In this document: positions 45,801 to 58,856 of the stretch, piece after piece
Position numbering within the stretch: the stretch's first letter is position 1
Layout of the letters: each line of letters begins with the position of its first letter
Source of the DNA: Agapanthus africanus
Lineage: Eukaryota > Streptophyta > Magnoliopsida > Asparagales > Amaryllidaceae
NCBI GenBank assembly: GCA_030015575.1
Contig: JASDDO010000006.1
Span: forward strand, 107,748,045-107,812,044
Length of the DNA stretch: 64,000 nucleotides
Direction: 5' to 3'
Translations under genes and position numbers: made by a program
The notes under the pieces: model-generated
What the model saw: the letters and a program-made list of their open reading frames with translations, nothing else
Told to the model about the DNA's origin: nothing
Database searches by the model: none

Positions 45801-46660
45801 CCGGCTTTGGGTTGTTCGGCACGGCTAATTTTTTTATCGAGCATGGTTGATACCTCGTAGAACCTTGTGAGCGTGCCTAGCAACCTTACAAAGAAGCTAA
45901 GCCTTCAGCTTGCAAGTTCAATGGAGAAGTTGCAAGGTCAATACAAAGGGGCAAGAGCTCAAGAGGTTAAAGAGAAAGAAAATTACAAATTACAAGAGTG
46001 CTAAAACAAAACTAGAGTAAAAAGTATCCCTAGGCATAAAAGAAAATTAAACTAGTAATAAAAATAAGATGAAGTTACATCAAGGGGGGACCACCAAAAA
46101 CTAGGGATCAATGGGGCTATGGGGGCCGACCAGCTCGGAAATATAGAGGGTCTGGCCGGCCCCAAACCGAGCAACCTTGCTCGTATTCAGTGTGATGGTT
46201 TGTGTGCTCTCCCATATCATTTTGGTGCTGTTTGATTTCTCTATAGTGGCATTGGTTGTACTCAGGGATTTGGAGGGAAACCTTGATGCTTCAAATCACA
46301 TAAACTCTTTTAGCATTGATTACACTTTTCCCCCCACTTGCATAAGCCAACACTAGTGTCATGGGCAGCCCCATCTTGGTCCAAGTCACCAAAGAGCTAG
46401 TGCACACTTGCTATGTGTTGCACCAAAATTGCGTGCACATTATTTGTTGCAAAAGAACTCTTTGGGTATCGATCGGTTTGCAGTTCCGGTTGCAGTGTCG
46501 ACTTACAAACGTAATATCCGTGATTTTGAGTGTGTTTCCAGTATTTTATCACGAACACCTGTAATCTGTATTACTGAGCAGACACTGGTTAATAGTACCG
46601 ATCTATAACAAAATAGATAATAAATGAACGGCATTAAAATGCAGTTTTTAGTGATGAACA
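42839..46660 (-). repeat. 3' LTR of element G, split by solo LTR C
   Basis: About 1,674 bp of LTR (42839-43747 and 45896-46660) around solo LTR C. It begins TGTTCATCAC at 46660 and ends TATCAATCA at 42839. Compared with the 5' LTR it lacks about 28 bp near 46035, including the TATA box. The GGCC palindrome pair (about 46134-46173) is present but with one arm mutated. Confidence 0.92.
43748..45890 (+). repeat. solo LTR C of the copia A/B family
   Basis: A 2,143-bp LTR, TGTTAGTTATATG to CAACCTTACA, in plus orientation, flanked by perfect AAGAA duplications (43743-43747 and 45891-45895). There is no internal region. It is closer to the LTR of A than to that of B, sharing the AAGGTAGATCATCTATGTTA region. 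The uninterrupted sequence exists at 62670-62700, confirming the empty site. Confidence 0.95.
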
Positions 46661-48376
46661 AATACCCCCAAACTTATCTTTTGCTCGTCCCGAGCAAAAA
46701 AAAAATCATAACCTCACTTTCGCAGGGAACGCGATTGCACTGCGCTTGTGCAACAAGCCGTTAGATCTCTAGGTGTCCTTAGTAGGAGGAGTGTTGTCTC
46801 CTGATGGTTTTCAGCGTTTTTCACCCACAAAATCCCATCAAATTAGTTTTGCGAAATAACTATGATTCTTACTCTAAGTTTTTGTTTCAAAGCTAGCAAT
46901 TCTATTATCCTAAGTTTAGAAATATCGAACCTTATTTTTCACATCTCGCTTCTTATTTAACTTAAGATTCTTTATGTCTTTACATGTGGTGCAAATAGGA
47001 TTGTTATGTTTCAAAAGGATCGATTAAAGTTTGTCATGTCACAAAATAAAGCCAAGGATCACACAAGTTTTATAAAGAGACAAGTTTTTCTCAAGTTTCG
47101 TTTTCCAGTTACGTTTCAAATTCAGAATTTCTATCTTCCTTTATAGGAAACTAGGACTTACTTTTCACTCCACCTTTTACTTGTTTTCGTTTCATACACA
47201 CCTTCGTGAACGTGCACTAGTCTTTATCATAGGATAGAACCTTCATATCTCCGTTAAAAATATTTTTATAAAAAACTTGTCTTTTGTCAAGATTATTCTC
47301 ACACAAAGAACCGTTAGAAATTTTAACTTGGAAAGAACACTTGCTTGACTTTGTTTTAATTTGGACTTTCTAGGTTTCTTAGCGAGCTTTGGGCCAATGC
47401 TCCCAAACTATTTTGTTTTATGGCATTAGGTGTAGAGACACCCCGGCGGACTTAATTGCTCAAGTTACCTAGACCATAAAACAAAAGACCAATTTTAGCG
47501 TGAAAATCATAACGATTGAATGTGAATGGAGATATAACCGGTTGTTCAATTCTTTTTAGGATAAAAGACGTGTTTAGTGGGTTAGGTGCGTAATCACTCC
47601 AATCAAGTTCCAGATGAGTTATTCTTCAGAATTAGTTCTATTAAGGTATCTATAATATCTCTTCATATCCACTTCACTTTCAAAATTATTCTTGGTATTA
47701 CTTATTTCAGAACAAACCTATTTGATCCCCAAAAAATTAGTTTATCAATTTAAAAGTTTTCAGACATAATATACTAGTCATCTAATTTTCAAATGATACG
47801 GCACGTGTAGTGTGATGTAAAGACTTATAATAGCTACAGTTATATTCAAAGGATGGTTATCTTTCAGGCTTTCAAAATCTAACAATAGGATCTAGTTGTT
47901 CCTTTCTTATTAAAAAACCTTCGAAATATTGAATCTAAGTTCTCCCACTAGCTAACTTGACGACAAAGTTTTTAATTTTTTGCAAAAAAAATTCGAATTT
48001 TTTTTGGTTTTAAAATATGTATGCAAATGTAGAATATAGAAATGAATGCGAAGGGAGACAGCCTACCGAGTGTACCCCCAAACTGAAACTGGACAGTGCC
48101 CTCACTGTCAATGTACATCAAGAGGGTAAAAATAGATGGAAGGTCAAAAGCGGTGGTTCTCCCCCATTTTTATTTTTTTTATGATTGTACTGTATGAAAA
48201 AAGACTGAGCATCACCAGACAAGATTGCTCATCTAAAATGGATATGCACCGGACAAGAATATCCACATATATATACAAAAAATAGTATATATATACCCCC
48301 CAAACATATTTGAAACAGTGTCTCCACTGTTTTTGGCTGGATAACCGAAGTTTGGTGGTAAACAGAGAAAGATTAT
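46661..48376 (-). other. polypurine tract and 3' non-coding block of G
   Basis: The polypurine tract AAGTTTGGGGGTATT sits beside the LTR, then a 9-bp stem-loop (TTTTGCTCG TCC CGAGCAAAA, 46679-46699), then about 1.7 kb without a coding frame. It shares the CTAGTAGGAGGAGTGTTGTCTCC-type block with E and K and has extra purine tracts near 48080 and 48300 (minus strand), as in E. No env-like ORF is present. Solo LTR I interrupts it after 48376. Confidence 0.8.
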
Positions 48377-51300
48377 TGTAACATTTCAGAAAAAAAATAA
48401 AATATTATTTTTTGGAATTTTTATAATTAAATATTAAAATATTGAATATTTTAATAAGGCGGTATAATTAAATACCGATAAATTGGGAAAAATTTGGAAA
48501 ATTATAGAAATTACTCAAATGAGGGTGTTTTATGTGATTTAGGAAAATTACGAATTTTTATGATTATTTAAATTCACTTTTAGTGCTAATCGCGATTAAA
48601 AATCGCTAATTGTGTATTAAACCGGATTTGTGCACATGACATGCACCATGTCAATTTTTACACTTGTTACATTTTTATCATGGTTTTTCTTCTTATTTTA
48701 TATCATAGTTGTTGTTTTATTTGAGAGAAGAAAGAAAAAGAAAAGTCAAAGAGACACAATGATTGTAAGGGGGATGGGCATGAGAGAGAGAGGGTGAGGG
48801 GTCAAACCAAAGTGATGGCTCATTGTTCTCTCTTCATTTTCCTTCATCTTTCTCACTCTCTCACCATCCATGGCAGCACCCTCTCCTCCCTCCTCTTCAA
48901 ACCCTCAAAACAAACCGAAAACCCCATATTCTTTTCTCAAAAAGCATGCACAAGCTCAAGGGAAGCACATTGGACCAAGAAAAATCAAATTTTGAGGACT
49001 TCGGGCAACTCAAGAAAATTCTTGAGTTTCCAAATGTGGTATTTCCTTCACCCTTACCATAGTTTTCCATTCACTTTAGCACCTATGTTTGTTTGGAACC
49101 GATATATCGATGTTTAGTGAACTTTGAAATTTCTAGTTAGGGTTAGGATTTGAATTGAGTTGTAAAGTGAAATTGATGCTAGTAGTGACCTTAAACCCCT
49201 GTTAGTGATATCATATTAGACTAAAACCTGAGACATAACCCAATACGAACTTAGAAACCCGATATCGGAAAAATTGTGGATTCTGTGAGAGTGTAATGAA
49301 ATCTTCCAACACTCGGGGACCTGAAAATTATTTTGCAGGGACAGTGATACATGCAGGCACCTAGGAAGCTACCATGAAAACCCTAGCCCCTAACCCTCTA
49401 CCCTGGTCACAAATAAATCCATTCTGGCCACAATTTGCGGCCAGACCTGGTGCATTTTTGTTTGTGCTTGTTCTGTAGGTCCATCTCCAGTAAACTAAAC
49501 CCTTGGCATATAAAAAATTGGCTAATTTGACCTAGGGTAAAATCTGGGACCATTTCAATAGTTGATGTTTTGTTCGGGTTTCGTTTCTCGTATTTTGAAT
49601 TTTGGATTTTAAGAATTTGGTTTTAACTCGATGATCTGACGTTTGTACGGCGATATCGAGGGTCATTTGGTGATTTTGAAGGCGTGGTCCATAGGTTCTA
49701 ACCTATAAGCCTTAGCGTGTCGTTTTGGTTTTGATTTTAATACGCATTTTCGATTGTGTTATATGTGTAGGTACCCCACGTGATGTCGGGACGTTGAAGA
49801 TGAAGATGGCGACATCGACATCGGCACACAAGAAGCAAGGTGAGTATATTTATATCTACGGGGAGAAGTCAGGTGGATGGTGTATAACACCCCCGCAAGT
49901 TGTGAGAAAAGAATGGGATATGATATATATATACTTTTATATGTTAGAGTGTGATATGAACCTTAGCAAGAAAGCTTTAGGAGGTTAGGGGTAATTGTTA
50001 GCGAGTATGGATGAAAGGACTCTAGTCGATTTCTTAGTCACGAAACTCTATGGTAAAGGTTTGCATACTTGCACATACATATACTCGCATACTTTGATTT
50101 CCTTGTGTGTATTGGGGACACATTTATATATTGATATTCATATGCTTGGACGATGAGTATGTTATATGATATTTGGGATTGAGTCAATCTAATCGGGCAT
50201 AATGCCGTGAGATATTTAATGTGTGACCGAGATATGTCATGATGTTATAACGTGTCGTTGGACGACGATACTATGTTGTTGGTATATATGATGATAGTTG
50301 ACATGTGATCGAGATTTGAGATATGATATGTTAAGATATTTATTAATGGATCGCTTGGGCGATGTATACTCCTATATGATGATAAGTATGGATGACACCG
50401 GATTGTATGAGGCTGTAGATCAGTAGCCAGATCATGATTAATGTCGATGATATTAGTATTGTACTAGACCTAGATCAGTACCCTCTGTTCATGATTTGTG
50501 ATGAGAAGTATATCAGATGAATAATGAGATAAATGTGATAATTGACCCGTACCTAGATTTGGGATGCCGTACGATGGATTTACCGTACGAGATATATTTA
50601 TGATGTTAGATCCGCCCTCTTGACTCGAGGATGTCATATGATATATATTGTATCGTACATGATACTATTGAGGCAAGATCACCGACTACCAGATATATAC
50701 CGATCGACTCAGATTTAGGTGGATTTCCTTACCCTTTGACTGGGCTCGAGTCATACTTGTTTTCAAAAGTGGAGAATTGTAAGTATTTTAAATACCTGAT
50801 TTGTATGACTCATATATTGGGTAGGTATGTTTCAGTGTTGCTGTTACTACATCACTTTCTATACATTTCATCATGTTTCATCGCATTGCATGCTTGTGCA
50901 TATGTTATCAGTAATTATCATGAAACCCTGCTGTCAGGACACCAGCACCATTACCGATGATGCGTATGCTTCACATACACTTTCCTGCCGGCTGACATAC
51001 ATCTTCATTGGTAATTGCCATGTCACGTACACTTTAGAAAATACCATTTCTTGACATAGCTTGCGAAGTTGATAGTGTGAGTCGATGTACTTCACCCCAG
51101 AAATTGTGGGGAGGCGGAATTTTCCAAAACGATCATGTTTAAAGAACGAACATCGACTAACCGCTTGAATCGAAGCTAAACTACAAATAACCGAACACAA
51201 AGTGTTTCATAACTATTGTGTTTAGGGATTATACCTAATGAAACCAGTCCTTCGTCTTTACGATCTCCTTGTTCTCCTCGGCCTTCTCTTGGTAGTAGAC

Positions 51301-54300
51301 GATCCACCCGAGAGCAAAACTCCAAACTAAACCTCTAACTTGAGGTAACTAATCTTCTTGGATTGCTAATCAAAGAAGATAGAATGAAATAGAGTGATGG
51401 TTTTGGATTGATTAGTATTTCTAATCCTTTGATCTCAACTCATGAGGTGTAAGGATTAGGGTTTGAAGATGAGAGAGAAGATGAGAGTAAATTATGTGAT
51501 AAGATTGTGAGTATCATAACATATTATGAAGCATTCTCATTAAAGAATAAATGAATAAATGTGATGAATAAGCATGCTTCATAAATGTTAAGTGGTGATT
51601 TATTAAGCATGAGTCATTAATCATTTATGGTGCAATAATGACAATGATGAATCACTCTCATGACTCACAAATCTTATCCAAAGTATATACCATCTAAACC
51701 TCCTTAGTCATCACTTCTAGAAGCTTCTTTCATAATTACGAGAACGCCCCTCCAATCCGCAAAAATACGGAAAAACTTTAGACTGTAAAAATCTAATAAC
51801 CGGATACCAGTAACTGGCTTAAACCAAAGCCGACTGGTAAAAACTGTCCAAACGACGTAAGTGTGTAAACACACACACGCGTCCGAACCCTTGTCGTAAA
51901 ACCATACGACCTCTATATCGTTTCGCCTGGAGTAGGAAACTCTCTGTGTGGGACTCTAGAGACTCGACTACTACGCTGGCAGTGGGTTTAACCACAGACC
52001 GCAAGCGGCACTGGCTGTACGTAACGGTCCCCAGGTAGTTGTCGATAAGAAGGCCGATGAGGAAACCCATCCGAACTCCTACTGAGTCTGATGTGACAAT
52101 CTCCATACAGTCCGGTCCGTTCGTCCAAGACTATCGCATATCGGGCCTAGGGAGGCGGCAAGCGTCAGTCCCCTAATAGCGGTATAAGTCGTGTTGGAGG
52201 GAAGCCCATTACACCCTGAGAAACTACTGGAACCTACCAAAAAATCTCGCTTGCCCTGGCCAGGGACTTTGCGTAATGGCTCTCTGACACAGCGCGATAT
52301 CTACTCCCAATACCGGGAGGGACGAATCCTGTCTAACCGCCACTGCTCCAAGCGCTCGGGACTGCACCCAACTGCTACCTGTTTGCACGACTCCTTTGAG
52401 CCGTGGTAGGGTAGCAATATAAGAACAGTGGGATACACTCGAGGCGAAGTAGCAGTGTCAAGTCTGCGGACTATGCTGTACTCATGTCACCTGGGAACTG
52501 TTCACTGACGACTGGTATAAAACCAACCAACAGTTCCCTGTGAGTCCTGTCCGGTGTACCCGTAACCTAACGAGCACCTGTATACTATCTCCAGTTCGAC
52601 GTACTGACGGCTGTGGGACAGACCATCTCCCCAACTGGGATGAGAAGCATACACACTAGTCTACTCCGGAGTATCGATGCTCTGTCTCGATAATCCAACG
52701 ACCAGGGACCTGAATAAGGATGTGCTTGTAGACTACCCAGCCCCCACTAGTGTGACTGCCATCACAACGCTGGTAGACAAGCAAGATCCTAAGAGCTCTA
52801 TCAATACGTACACTCACATATTAAGATAGAAAAACCAAGTAGCATACTACCATGTTTAGCAAGACTGTTATATACATGTGAATATCCCAAGCTTCCATTA
52901 AGTAATATACAAACTAGTATGATACAGTAATGGCCTTCTAGGGCATAAACACTAACAGATAGTTGCAATATATTATAGTTTTCAGATGCTAGTTTAACTA
53001 TTGCATTCATTGCATGATATCGGACGCATTCATGTATTCATTGATTATGCAGTATTATGGAGTTTTATTCCGATATTCCCTGGTTACTTGCTATTGATGA
53101 TTGGATTTCGGATTTTCATGAGATTTCCTGGATTTGGGAGAAAAACGCAAGAATATATATAAACTTCTCTCTCTCTCTTTTAAAATAAAAAATGCGGTTT
53201 TCTCGTGATGTATGAGTCGTCCGCTATGATGTTTTCTCGGTTATGAAATAGATTTCGAGACCCGATTCGAGGATTTGGATGAACCGCCTGCGGGTACTTA
53301 GTGGACCCGGTAAGGTACCATAGGGCAAGAAGACCGAGGTGTAGACGATGAGCCTGGCAGGGGCAGACTGCCTACCGGTGATTTTACCTGACGCGGCAGA
53401 TATCCGGATGATACCGTTCGTGGTCGTATGGTTGATGATTTGGGCCGATCTAGACTGATGGATCCCGAGGTATTGAGATATTGAGATTTGAGATACAGAG
53501 ATACTGAGATTTATGTTTTATGCCGATGCTTGACACTGATTTCTCTGTTGATTTCATTGGTGATACCCGATTGATATACATATAGAAATCTCATTAAATA
53601 ATGAAAAAAAGTTCTTTGATTCATGATGTACCTTGTTCTCATTAAATGCATCTGCATATCATTTTAGTGACATGTTGTTACCTAAGGCACTGACACGAGT
53701 TCTTGGTATTTCACTATATGGATAGATGTTTACCCTTACCATTATTTATGCTTCATGCCATATTATTATTATTATTATTATTATTTAAGGATATTACCGA
53801 TCGTATGACCTAGGATTGCGTTATTCATGGGATTTCTGCTCGTAAATTTTTTCTACTCACGAGTTGGCAACTCACCCCCGTTGTGCCACAGTTCCTTGCA
53901 GGTTTTGCCGTACAGGTTTCATTGCGGTTTTTCTGGCACACTGTCCCTTCCGGGTGATTGCTTTGGCAGGTGGAATCTATTGCATCAGGACCACCATTGT
54001 ATATTATTATTCACTTGTATCTAGTAAACCCCCATCAACCAGACTTGTATATTTGATAAAGATAGAAGACCAGCGTTTATTCTTTCGACCTTAGAGTCGC
54101 GTTTTGTATTATTATAGTTTTCTTGATGATTTTTTTTTGAGTTTCCTTTGAGCTTTGATCCTCTCCTTTGGCGTTGTATATTATATTGCATTGTGTGGTT
54201 TTGTCCGTCCATTGACGAAGAGCTAGCTCCCGCTTTGGGATGCCTTTATTCATTATACATGCTTTATCAGGTTGTACCCGTTTGAGGGCAGTTTTTATAA

Positions 54301-54518
54301 AGGAAACACTGCCGAAATTTTCAGAAAAGACTTGAGATTTTAAAAATGCATACTTCGGCTTATGTTGTTAAACTTCTTGCTTAAAAATTGGTTTTTCCTT
54401 CACTCTACTGCTTTACTTGGTTTGGATTTCTGGGTTTTGGCTTACTTAGATTACGTGCGCCTCGAGACATTGCGTAGTTTAAGTGCCGGTCATGTTCCGT
54501 ACTTTTCGGGTCGTGACA
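48377..54518 (+). repeat. solo LTR I (probably chromovirus), split by solo LTR H
   Basis: About 4.25 kb without H, bounded by TGTAACATTTCAG and GGGTCGTGACA, TG to CA, with near-duplications ATTAT (48372-48376) and ATTTT (54519-54523). Removing it rejoins G pol with its 3' region as in E. The AT-rich start and GGTCGTGACA end resemble LTRs of Tekay-type chromoviruses, in which a TGGTATCAGAGC primer site usually follows; that comparison is from memory of the family and gives the orientation. It contains GGCCACAATTTGCGGCC (49426-49442) and an ATT microsatellite (about 53762-53786). No internal coding region is seen. The duplication mismatch leaves the exact edges less certain. Confidence 0.6.
51076..52957 (-). 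repeat. solo LTR H, a divergent copia LTR
   Basis: 1,882 bp, beginning TGTTAGTGTTTATGCCC at 52957 and ending CGACTCACA at 51076 on the minus strand, with perfect GATAG duplications (51071-51075 and 52958-52962). The first 100 bases clearly match the LTR of A (CCCTAGARGGCCATTACTGTA), but the rest is strongly diverged, so H is a separate subfamily. It is inserted in solo LTR I. Confidence 0.93.
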
Positions 54519-54523
54519 ATTTT

Positions 54524-55438
54524 GCAGGGTAAACCGGCTCCTGCAGGATCAGGAGCTCCTCTGATGGTTCTGCGCTAAGGTACGGTTTCAGTCTGTGTCT
54601 GTTTACTTTGATAAATGAACCTTCCTTCGGATTCTCCAAATCCACAGCGCCATGCGGGTACACACACCGCACAAGAAAATGTCCCTTCCAGCGAGATCGA
54701 AGTTTACCGGGATGGAAATGGAGTCTGGTGTCATAAAGAAGTACTTGTTGTCCAGGCGTGAAGGTTTTGCACGTAAAGTGTTTATCATGAAACACCTTCG
54801 TTCGGTTCTTTATAACAACCACGTTGTCGTAAGCCTCATCCCGAAGCTTATTCAGTTCATTCAGTTGCATCTTCCGATAGCTGCCCGCGTCTTCAAGATT
54901 GAGATTTAGCTCTTTTGATTGCCCAAATAGCACGATGTTCGATTTCCACATGGTGGTGGCAAGCCTTTCCGTAAACAAGCCGATAAGGAGACATGCTAAG
55001 ATCAGTCTTATAAGTAGTTCGAAATGCCCAAAGGGCATTGGTTAATTTCAAATACCAATCTTTACGGTTCTTAGAAACCGTCATCTCCAAAATCTGCTTG
55101 ATCTGCTGATTTGAAAGCTCGTCTTGCCCACTCGTTTGGGGGTGGTAATGCGTGGATAGCTTATGATTGATTGAGTATTTCCGCATTAAGGCCTCAAAAG
55201 ATCTATTGCAGAAATGCATCCCATTGTTCCTAATGATAGCTCGGGGGTGCCTGAACCGGGAAAAGATGTTTTCTTTAAGGAATTTAATGACAACTTTGTT
55301 TTCATTAGTCCGGCTCGGAACTGCCTCGACCCATTTGGAGACATAATCAACAGCCAAGAGAATGTACACGTTCCCAAAAGAGTTGGGAAACGGGCCCATG
55401 AACTCAATTCCCCAAACATCGAACATCTCAACAACCAA
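54524..55438 (-). pseudogene. Athila integrase core and C-terminus (element G)
   Basis: Two frames. 54893-55438 carries [14 protein letters not shown] (the usual catalytic D is E here), [14 protein letters not shown] (usual DNGTHFCN, so the second Asp is also lost) and [13 protein letters not shown] (E position altered). 54490-55038 carries the C-terminal end LLYDTRLHFHPGKLRSRWKG and VNRHRLKPYLSAE, and runs into solo LTR I. All three catalytic sites are changed, so this integrase is dead regardless of frame. Confidence 0.9.
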
Positions 55439-56181
55439 GATTGGTTGGACGGCATCTCATTTCGCCTGGAAATCCGGCCTAAATATTAGCACCGGAAGCA
55501 AGTCTTGCAGTAGTTATGGGCATCTTTGAAGAGTTGTGGCAAGTAAAAGCCACATTGTAAGACTTTCTCAGCTGTCTTTCTTGGGCCAAAGTACCCACCA
55601 CATGCTTGATCATGGCAAAAAGACAACACACACCTGAATTCATTTTCCGGAACACACCCGCGGATGATTTGGTATGGACAGTACTTGAACAGGTAGGGCT
55701 CGTCCTAGTAAAAGTGTTTTACTTGGGATAAAAATCTAAGTCTGTCCTGACTTGACCAATCGTCAGGTATGAGTCCGGTTGCCAGGTAGTTCACAATATC
55801 TGCGAACCAGGGTTCGCAAGATATCGTCAAGAGTTGTTCATCAGGGAAAGTGTCGTTGATTGGGAGAGGAAGCGTCGGCGAAGACGGAAGTCGTGAAAGA
55901 TGACCGGCTACTATATTTTCACATCCTCTTTTGTCCTTAATGACAAGGTCAAATTCTTGAAGTAAGAGGATCCAACGTATTAACCGAGATTTTGCATCCT
56001 TTTTCGCAAAAAGATTTCGTAGAGCTGAATGATCGGTGTAGACAATATCTGGAGAGCCGATCAAATAAGGCCTGAATTTTTCTAAAGCAAACACAACAGC
56101 CAAGAACTCTTTGTCGGTTGTTGTGTAATTCATTTGTGAGTCATTCAGGGTCTGGCTTGCGTAGTAGATTACGTGCGGCAT
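55439..56181 (-). pseudogene. Athila RNase H C-terminus and integrase zinc module (element G)
   Basis: The frame 55705-56181 starts [14 protein letters not shown], has [32 protein letters not shown] and the HLSRLPSSP linker, then [22 protein letters not shown]. It ends at a stop before the HHCC module, which lies in 55500-55700 in a decayed state. The first part continues RNase H from the next entry. Confidence 0.88.
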
Positions 56182-56193
56182 TTTATCGATGTG

Positions 56194-57170
56194 CTATCCT
56201 AGGAACATACCGATAGCAAAGTCAGATGTATCGCACATGATCTCAATGGGATACGTCCAGTCAGGTGAAGAAAGAATGGGAGAAGAGGTGAGTGAGCTTT
56301 TCAGTGATACGAAAGCATTCAAATAGCTCGAGTCGAAGTCGAATGTGGTATCCTTGGCGAGAAGAAGAGTCAAGGGTCTAGCAATCTTGTTAATGTCCTT
56401 GATAAACCGTCTGTAAAAACCGGCGTGGCCAAGGAATGCTCGGATATCTCTGACACATCTGGGAGGAGGTAGATTGGAAATGACTTCAATCTTTGCTTTG
56501 TCAACCTCAATACCATTTTGCAAAATGATATGTCCTAGGACAATACCTTCGCGTACCATGAAGTGGCATTTTTCCCAGTTTAAAGTGATGTTTTTTTCCT
56601 TACATCGGGTATGGACAGCGTCAAGATGTTGTAGTCACTCGTCGAAAGAATCGCCAAAGATGGAGAAATCATCCATGAATATCTCCAAAAATTTCTCAAC
56701 CATGTCAGAGAAAATTCCTATCATACACCGCTGAAAGGTAGCGGGAGCATTGCATAGTCCAAAGGGCATGCGGCGATATGCGAACGTGCCGAAAGGATAG
56801 GTGAACGTGGTTTTGTCCTGGTCTTTCTTAGAGATGGGAATCTGGTTGTAGCCTGAGTATCCGTCTAGAAAATAGTAGTACTCATGTCCAGCTAATCTTT
56901 CGAGCATTTGGTCAATGAATGGTAGTGGAAGTGATCCTTTCGAGTTGCGGCGTTGAGTTTTCGATAATCAATGCATACTCTCCACCCAGTTTGGGTGCGA
57001 GTAGGGATCAACTCATTCGCCTCGTTTGTGATGACCGTAATGCTCGACTTCTTAGGGACAACGTTTATAGGACTGACCCACTGCTGTCTAAGATAGGGTA
57101 AATGATACCACTATCCAGACATTTGACGATTTCCTTCTTCACAGCCTCCTTCATTACTGGATTTAATCGC
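56194..57170 (-). pseudogene. Athila reverse transcriptase and RNase H start (element G)
   Basis: Frames 56635-56907 and 56194-56559 share a register and are separated by stops. They hold YPFGTFAYRRMPFGLCNAP with ATFQRC following, catalytic FMDDFSIFGDSF, then MVREGIVLGHII, FLGHAGFYRRFIKDI and MCDTSDFAIG (usual CDASDF). The N-terminal RT part (56908-57170) is frameshifted; the R-T-Q-T-G-W-R-V segment lies there. The G of PFGLCNAP is intact, unlike in E and F. Confidence 0.9.
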
Positions 57171-57172
57171 CT

Positions 57173-58856
57173 CTATGGATCCCTAGCTGGTTTGGCATCA
57201 TCCATCAGGTGAATGTGATTTTCAATGATCAGGGGACTAATCCCCTTGATGTCCGCCATCGTCCAGCCGAAAGCTTGCCGGTTGGATTGCAAGACCGTAA
57301 GAAGGGCTTTTTGCTCTAGAGCTAGAGAAGCCGAGATGATGACAGGGAGGGTCTCGTTGTCACCTAAGTAAACATACTTGAGGTGAGATGGTAGAGGCTT
57401 GAGTTCGAGCGTCGGAGGTGAAACGATTGAAGGTAAGATTGGTGAAAATGTCTCGAAATCAAAAGATTTCAACAGAGGCTCAAAGTGAGTGTATGCGACC
57501 GAGTTGGATGGTTCAACTAAAGCATCTAAAAATTCGAAAGATTCAAACTCGGGTGTCGACAAGCCAAGATCGTTCGAAAAACGTGAAGCACTCATAATCA
57601 TTGTCGGGAGCGGAATGAGTAGTAGGTTCAAAGAGGAACGCACTAGTGGCATAAAGATTACTATGATCAAACAAGAATTCCTCAAATTCACAGTCGTCTT
57701 GGGTGATCTCTTGGATGGAACAAATATCTAGTATATGAGCACTTGGTTCAGATGTCTGATTCCCTAACCTAAAAATATTGAGTTCAATTGTCATGTTGCC
57801 AAAAGATAGGTTCATCGAACCATTTCGACAATTGATCACAGCATTTGACGTTGCAAGGAATGGGCGACCGAGTCTCAACGGAATTTGATTTCGGGGGTTA
57901 GCTATAGGTTGTGTGTCTAAAACAATGAAGTCAACGGGGAATATGAAGTCCCCAACTTTTATTAACACGTGCTCTAGCTCACCCCTAGGATGGGTGATAG
58001 ATCGGTCGGCCATTTGGAGAGTACAGTGTGTGGGTTTTATCTACCCTATACCTAATTGCTCATATACAGAATACGGAAGCAGGTTAAAACTGGCACCAAG
58101 ATCCAAAAGTGCGCGGTTGATGTTCTTATCCCCAATGGTTATTGAAATCGTAGGACAGCCAGGGTCCTTCCATTTTTGAACTAATGTTTGGGTAAGAGCA
58201 TCACTCACGGTACTAGCTAACAAAAACCTTCTTGGGTACCTGAGATTTCCTCTTCTTAGTGCACAAGTCCTTCAAGATTTTTGCGTAAGACGGGACTTGC
58301 TGAATTGCTTCTAAGAGGGGATGTTGATGTTAACCTGTTTGAACAACTCCAGAATCTTCTCCATTTGTGGATTTTGTTTATTGGACTTCAACCAGTTTGG
58401 AAATGGAATGTTTTTGAAATTGGTTGAGTCCAATGGTTGTGGAGGAGATTGTGGAGTTGGAACGGATCCCGAAACTGGAGTTTGAGTGGACTGAGAAGTG
58501 GATCCGTTCGAAGCAGCAAAAGAAGAAGAAGAACCCTTTGAAGAATGGAGAATGGGCTCAGAAGTAGAAGTTGTAGAAGAAACGGCCGGGTTGTCATCAT
58601 CTATCCGTGTGACAATGTTGTTTTGCAGCATCCTTCCATATCTCAATGTAGTCACGGTACTCATATTATGGTTCTGTTGTTCAAGAGAAACATGTACATT
58701 ATGTGGGTGTCCAGGATTTGGGAGTGGTTGAGATGGAAGCTTCCCTTTCTCTCGCTCGCTTAAAGCCGCGTTCAGCAGTGCAATCTGGGCTTCGATGGTC
58801 TTGATTCTTTGCCCGTGTGTAGCGGTGTGTTGCACCAGAGACTGAATAGAAGGCAT
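57173..58856 (-). pseudogene. Athila gag C-terminus, protease and linker (element G)
   Basis: Successive open stretches at 58311-58856, 58041-58223, 57543-58013 and 57173-57691. They contain IALLNAALSEREKGKLPSQP, MEKILELFKQVNINIPS, the protease site ALLDLGASFNLLPYSVYEQL (usual ASVNLLP), LGRPFLATSNAVINCRNGS, an acidic linker, and MADIKGISPLIIENHIHLMD. The last stretch is in another frame after a shift near 57600. Confidence 0.9.

Noticed and set aside
46661-48376. An env-like third ORF in element G, as in some Athila elements
   Set aside because: The region after pol in G, and its counterparts in E and K, holds no frame with transmembrane or env-like character.
48794-49117. A 107-codon ORF in solo LTR I
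   Set aside because: It starts in a low-complexity purine/pyrimidine region, has no recognisable domain and lies in a non-coding LTR.
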